DNA from: Burhinus oedicnemus
Taxonomy: Eukaryota; Chordata; Aves; Charadriiformes; Burhinidae
Assembly (NCBI GenBank): GCA_008921705.1
Contig: VFFE01008918.1
Coordinates: 70,351-134,350, forward strand
Direction: 5' to 3'
DNA length: 64,000 nucleotides
Below, piece after piece: positions 57,461-64,000 of the stretch (within the stretch, counting starts at the first letter, position 1; the number at the start of each line of letters is the position of its first letter). The notes under the pieces were generated by a model. The model ran no database searches and was not told where the DNA came from. It worked only from the letters and a program-made list of their open reading frames with translations. The translations under genes and the position numbers were made by a program.

Positions 57461-58080
57461 CCCCCAGCTGTGCTCCACTTGTATAAACTACGGGGCAGGG
57501 GTGTCCTTGGCACCGTGTGTCCGCTGCCCCCAAGTAAGTGGGGTTAACCAAGGGTGTGTTTTGTTCACCTTTGCTCAGGTGGCGTCTTGCTTGGGACCTG
57601 CCCCTTGCATGTGAAAATGAGACTTGAGTCTTAAGGCTGATGGGGTGGGTGGATAGAGTGACCACTCTACAACAGGGTGCAAGATGTGCTGTCACACATA
57701 AGGTTATTTTATTCAAAATAAAAGGAGTGTGCCCTGTCATTTTAGCCTGAAGATTGCTACTAGGTCCACAGGTAGCTAAAGCATTAGCCAAAAGCAAGTA
57801 AAAAAACCCCAAACCGTTATCCTTATCAGGAGGCTTACACTTGCTATATAAAGATGTGCATCTCCAAAAGTTAATTTCAGGATGCACAAAATTGACAAGA
57901 TTGAAAATCAGTGTGCTTAAGCTGGGAATGTTAGGTAACACCAAAGGCAGTTAAAATTTATGCTGTAGAAGACACGCTGAGTGTGAACTAATATTCAGTG
58001 AATGTTTTTCTTTCAGTTTTTTATTAAAATGACAATTTATTTTTCATTCTGTTTTTAGGAAGTCTTCAACATTAATTAAA

Positions 58081-59293
58081 ATGTCTTCCACCAAGCCTCC
58101 AAATGAAAATGAAACACCCAAAGAGAGAAAACCTGGACTGAGGAGTGTTCAAACAACTATGCTGTTCCGAGCCGTGAACCCAGAGCTTTTCATTAAACCT
58201 GTAAGAGGCTCATGCTGAGAGAAACTAAATGTGCTTGGAGAGACATGGTTGCTTTAAAATAATCATCATGATTCTGTGTGCATTATATAACCATCTCTTG
58301 TTATGCAAACCACCCAGTAATGTAACTAAAAATATTTTTACTTTTTTTCCCCTCTGATTGTTAAGAGCCCAGAACGTTACGTTGTTTATTCCAGCTTTTA
58401 TTTCACTGTTATATTTTCTGATTCTTTTGTAACTAGCCAAGTTGCTTTCAGAAAGATTGTTTACAGACATATTACCCATGTGATTTGACAGGTTAAGTAA
58501 TAGGAGTCCTCTTCAATATTTAAAAAGGAGCAAATCATAAAATGCAAGCTTTTTTATATGAAAGGAGGAGATTTTTCATACCATTTCAATATTTTGGATT
58601 TTTCTTCTTCTTGGTTTTATGATTAAGTTGATGATACTCAGATTTTATTTACATTAACAGAACCCAGAAAGACTGGATGAAATTTTGTGCGTATAGTAAA
58701 CGCAGATGTTGTGATGATAATACATGATCTGTTCTAGAGCGATATAATCAAGGTTGCTTGGCAGGAGCAGCATACATTGTCCCAGTAGTATATCCAGATG
58801 AATTCTGTTAGAAGTTTGTAATAGTAATCTTTAGTAATTGATTTGAGCCTGTTCATTCACGCTCAAGCAGCATTTGTGACCAGCAAAAGTCAGAGCACTG
58901 GGCAATGCGACAAGAGTCGTCTTTTTCATAGGGAATTCTTTTTGCTGTCAGAAAATCGGATCTTCCTTCTTGCTGCTTCTTAAAGTTATTTGGATCAGTC
59001 TACAAGGCGGCAGTGATGATTTTTGCAGATGTCATAATACTTCACTGTTTACTTTCTAAGCTAAGATGGAAGAATGTAATGTTTGTGATGAATGCAAAGT
59101 GTTTTGACCAAAAATGTGTATTTTTTTTTGTCAGAACAAACCTGTGATGGCATTTGGACTCATAGCAATTAGCCTCTGTGTGGCCTACCTTGGCTATTTG
59201 CATGCAACAGTAGAGAATAAAAAGGACCTTTATGAAGCAATCGACAGTGAGGGGTCCAGGTATATGAGGAGGAAAACTTCCAAGTGGGACTGA
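58081..59293 (+). CDS. SMIM8: SMIM8, small integral membrane protein 8 (two coding exons)
   Basis: The coding join is 58081-58200 and 59135-59293, giving 92 residues plus TGA. Exon borders are TTTTTAG before 58059 (22-base untranslated lead, then ATG), GTAAGA at 58201 and a T-run followed by TCAG at 59134. The phase is 0. The protein reads [20 protein letters not shown], then [16 protein letters not shown], a single hydrophobic segment at residues 44-62 ([19 protein letters not shown]) and a conserved tail [20 protein letters not shown] with terminal KWD. This matches vertebrate SMIM8 (formerly C6orf162) in both the NPELFIKP block and the tail. Length is close to the human protein (about 97). 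It is a single-pass membrane protein without a known reaction. Its neighbours GJB7 and C6orf163 are the same as in human. Confidence 0.96.
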
Positions 59294-59460
59294 AAACGTA
59301 AAGAAGGAAATCAGCAAATCATTCACAGAACTTTTCAAGGCAACTGCTATTTTTTTATCTGTTCATTAAAATAATGAATAAATGTCTCTCGCTATTTAAT
59401 CCAGTTTAAGTTCCTTTATAAAATGCCGTGCCTGTACAAATAAATTGCAATTAAGATACA
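59294..59460 (+). other. SMIM8: SMIM8 3'UTR with two AATAAA signals
   Basis: AATAAA occurs at 59377-59382 and again at 59439-59444, giving a 3'UTR of roughly 105-170 bases. The right edge is an estimate. Confidence 0.65.
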
Positions 59461-62400
59461 TGCGAACATAAAAGCGATTTTAAGAATTGTTGTCTGCGAT
59501 CACGACAGTATGTCAGAAGACATGCAATTAATTCCCAACATGCAGTCAAGACTGGTAAATGTCTTAGAAATTTACATGATAGTTCCATTCACTTCTCTCT
59601 TTGCTTTAAGTGAAAACAGGGGTTTGCCTTTTATTTTTTAAACAGGAGGCATAATCTATTGTGTGTGAAAAGAAAAGGATGATCTCTTTATCTGCTGAAA
59701 GTGGATAATTAATAGTGGTGCAAGTAAAATAATTTTAAGGCAAGAAAGGTCTGATAAAGCAATCATTGAAGGATTTTATTTAATACATAATAAATTTGTA
59801 AAATACTGGCCAAAATAATCCTTGGATGCTAATATACTCTTCCTTACAAATGAAAAAAAAAAAAATCAGTAGCTAGATAGAAGAGAAAAAGTGAAACGAG
59901 TGCTTCTGCCAAGATAAAGGCAGGAAGAACTCAGCCATTACCTTTCCTGTTTGGCTTCATACAGCAGGTCAGTGAACATACATGTATCAGCTTGCCTATT
60001 GACCTGTGTAACTCCATGTTAGCCAGAGCTGTGGGGTGTTCTTGACTAGTCAACAGGACTAGTTTGTTTAAGCTGGATTCAAAAACTAAATGTCTCTATA
60101 TTGCAAAGTACGTTATATAACATTAATTTATCATAGGTTACTGAGCTCAGACTAAGGAATGGAAAGTCTAAAATCAGTAAGTTCTTACAGATGCAGAGAA
60201 AAGAACGTATCAACCTGAACAAGCCCGGTCTTGCTGAACAGCTCCATATGTGGGTTGGAGGTGATCCTTGGCAGTTTGCTGGTTGGTGCCGCTGTGAGTG
60301 TGGCTGGAGGGCGGGTGGGCATTGTGGCGTTTCCTTAGCTCATGCGGTGGTCCTCTGTGAACCTTTACCTTGAACAAAATGTAACCTGTGTGCTTTTCTG
60401 TTCCAGCACTGAGGCCTTCTCCTATGAGCTTCTCCACCTGCTTCTGTGTGCCTGACATTTCCTAGATGGTATCGCATTAACAAAACTCCAGAACACATGG
60501 TGGGAGGGCATATACCAGGCTGTGCCCTTTATCCACCATGGGCCTTTATTAGTGTTCTGGTTGCATTTTCCATTCAGCTCCTCATGTTTACAGCACCGTC
60601 AAGGGCTCCCAAGAAGCTGAGAGACCTCTTTGTTAACCCGCTTTTGGCCAAGGTGGCTTCTGTCAGGCCAAAGAAGAAAGAACGTGCAGGGACATTGGCT
60701 TTGCCGCTCTGGAAATTGCTTTGGGTTTTGTTATTGAAAGATTTTGTTATTGAAGATAAAAAAGGTGACTGACTGCCTTGAGGGACAGCAGTTGCTCTAT
60801 GGGTTTTCTCTGTATCTCCCTCTAAATCCTTCATTTTGAACTTGTGGTTTTCCTCCTGTTCATGTTTTATAGTTACCTGTATCTTAAATTCAGCTGGGCC
60901 TTGGTTTTGCTACCTCCTTCCTGAGAAGGGAAGTGAGCTCTGCCTTTGATAAAGCTATAAAAAAAATGGCATTTTTACAGCCTTTAAAATCGTGTTCCTC
61001 TCTGTGAGCCTAGCTGCCTCACAACAGCAAGGTCTTGGGCAAATCCAAAAGCTTGCAGGTGAGGAAGCTACTTGCCTTTTGATGAGTGAAGGAATTTCCA
61101 GGTGAATTGATGAAATATTCAGAACTGTCACATGCTGTGCATATCCTGTAGAATATGTTTTGTTTGATAGGATGTGATGGATCTTTAGAATTAATCTGTT
61201 CTTTTAAAAACAGTCACACAGGATTTTAGCTCTCTTCAGTTCATTAAAATGCACATCTCGTATGTTTGCACAAATTTAACTAAATTATTCCAAAACCAGT
61301 GCTACAGTAAGCATTTTAACCTGTTTTTCTGCAGGTTTTTAAAATACACACTTTGATCCTTATACCTGCAGATGATTTGAAGTGAGAAAGCCCAGTCTCT
61401 CATTTTCATATATTTGGGTTCTCAAAATTTTGAATTATGTTTTGTGAAGTGAATACGGATCTGGAAGTTACTAAGGGAAAAGGCGGGGGGGCGGGGTGTG
61501 AAAGAGAAAGGGGGACTGACCTGGGCAGGGTCTAGGTGACACGCATGCCCATGGCACTTCATAGAAAAGTTTTCTGAGATGGGACCTCTTATTTATTGCG
61601 TGGAGTAAAGTCCTGTTAACCAGGTTAATTTAGAACTGCCCAGGCTGAATGAAGAGGGACTATTTAGACTTGTCATTATTAAGGAGCTTTTCCATATTTT
61701 TTTTTGTGGCAGCTGCTGTACAGGTAACTCTTTAATGCTACAAAAATTATATATAAAAAGGAGATAAAGCAGTGCAAATACAGAGAAGAACGTGGTAAAT
61801 TAATGGGTGTTATAGTATCAATACTGACATTTGCTGTTTTAAGTACCTGATTTATATACATAAAAACTACGTCTGTATAGGGATTAAAGGAAAGAAAATC
61901 CCATCCAAACACAACTACATCGGTAACAGAATCTGTTCACTCAACTCTGAAAGCACAGCTCCCCTTACGCATCTGGAGTATAAGCAAACAGCACCAATAC
62001 AATTTCTTTTGTTCCACTTTTCTCAGTTTCATCTTCAACATAGTAATAATTATCTACAATGGATGATAGCTGGCTTGACAGGAACTGTGAGTCAAAATGA
62101 TTTCCCAGGCAGAGGCTCTTTGAGGTTTTTGCCAGTTCCTTATTGTCTGTGCTGGCTTTCACGTCTTTACCAAGAACAGCAAGAAAGTGCTATGATTCAA
62201 ATATCTGAAACAGTAGCTATTGTACTGCTCCTAAAATCTCCTTAGACTACTTGGTTTGAATAGGAATTGTTGACATTCAACAACAAGCCAACAGAAAGGC
62301 AAAGCCTGCTGTGACGCTTCTTAACTATTACCTGAGAAAGTTAGTTCTTTGTGAGCAAAGCCAGTGCTGCCCAGTAACAGTTGCTATGTAGGGAGCTGTA

Positions 62401-62568
62401 TTAAGGCTGGAAGGGGTCACTTCATACAACCCTCCCTCATCATCTGCCTACAGCACGTTACTGAGTTGTCAGCATGTGTGAATCCTAATCTGAAGGCAAA
62501 TGTTTTGGCTAACTTGATAAAAAGTAATGGTCAGTGATTTTTCTCTCTTGCTTGCATGTTTTCTGTAG
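59461..62568. other. intergenic region between SMIM8 and C6orf163
   Basis: No gene is recognised. A 108-codon open frame at 60446-60772 has no known domain. A G-rich run lies at about 61482-61515 (GGGGGGG, GGGG, GGGGG blocks within about 35 bases). No CpG island is evident ahead of C6orf163. Confidence 0.5.
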
Positions 62569-62656
62569 CAACAATAAGCATTTACGCCTGCAAGCAAGAT
62601 ACGTATCAGGAATAGAGTTCTGACATTCTAGTAACTGTATTACAAAATAATACTAG

Positions 62657-64000
<1,344 letters not shown>

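Noticed and set aside
57357..57944. 195-codon open frame on the minus strand at the edge of the CpG island
   Set aside because: It lies in SMIM8 intron 1 and partly in GC-rich DNA, where stop codons are rare. Composition is low in structure and no family is recognised.
60446..60772. 108-codon open frame between SMIM8 and C6orf163
   Set aside because: It has a hydrophobic patch but no recognised family, splice structure or promoter.

Overview
The window is vertebrate nuclear DNA, most probably avian. It has long AT-rich introns and intergenic DNA with small split genes, several CR1 LINE copies of different ages (one close to intact), a lone LTR, and the gene order ZNF292 - GJB7 - SMIM8 - C6orf163. 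From general knowledge this is the order on human 6q15, and the region lies on a macrochromosome in birds. No database search was possible, so gene names rest on recognition of the translated exons.

Layout. 1-12653 is intron 1 of ZNF292; the first coding exon lies off the left edge. 12654-33700 holds ZNF292 exons 2-8 on the + strand. Six short exons code for the helical N-terminal region, and one giant last exon of 7.2 kb carries all 16 C2H2 zinc fingers. A 3'UTR with several AATAAA signals follows to about 34.85 kb. 34.85-40.4 kb is intergenic with no recognised gene. 40437-41258 is the single coding exon of GJB7 (connexin 25 type) on the - strand. 41.8-43.4 kb is a young CR1 on the - strand, followed by one copy of a 112-bp direct repeat whose partner lies 1.2 kb away. 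49.8-50.8 kb is a CR1 3' end split by a solo LTR. 56.2-56.8 kb is another CR1, lying directly against the CpG-island promoter of SMIM8. SMIM8 coding exons are at 58.1 and 59.1 kb (+ strand). The first coding exon of C6orf163 is at 62.67 kb (+ strand) and continues beyond the right edge.

The genes do not form a shared pathway. ZNF292 is a nuclear DNA-binding protein, GJB7 a gap-junction channel subunit, SMIM8 a small single-pass membrane protein and C6orf163 a coiled-coil protein of unknown role. Every exon junction called has AG/GT borders and a reading phase that joins correctly to its neighbour. I found no convincing new biological system. The observations most worth checking are a possible alternative last exon in ZNF292 intron 7, the CR1-associated 112-bp duplication, the LTR nested in a CR1, and an exon-like GC-richer island at 35.7 kb.
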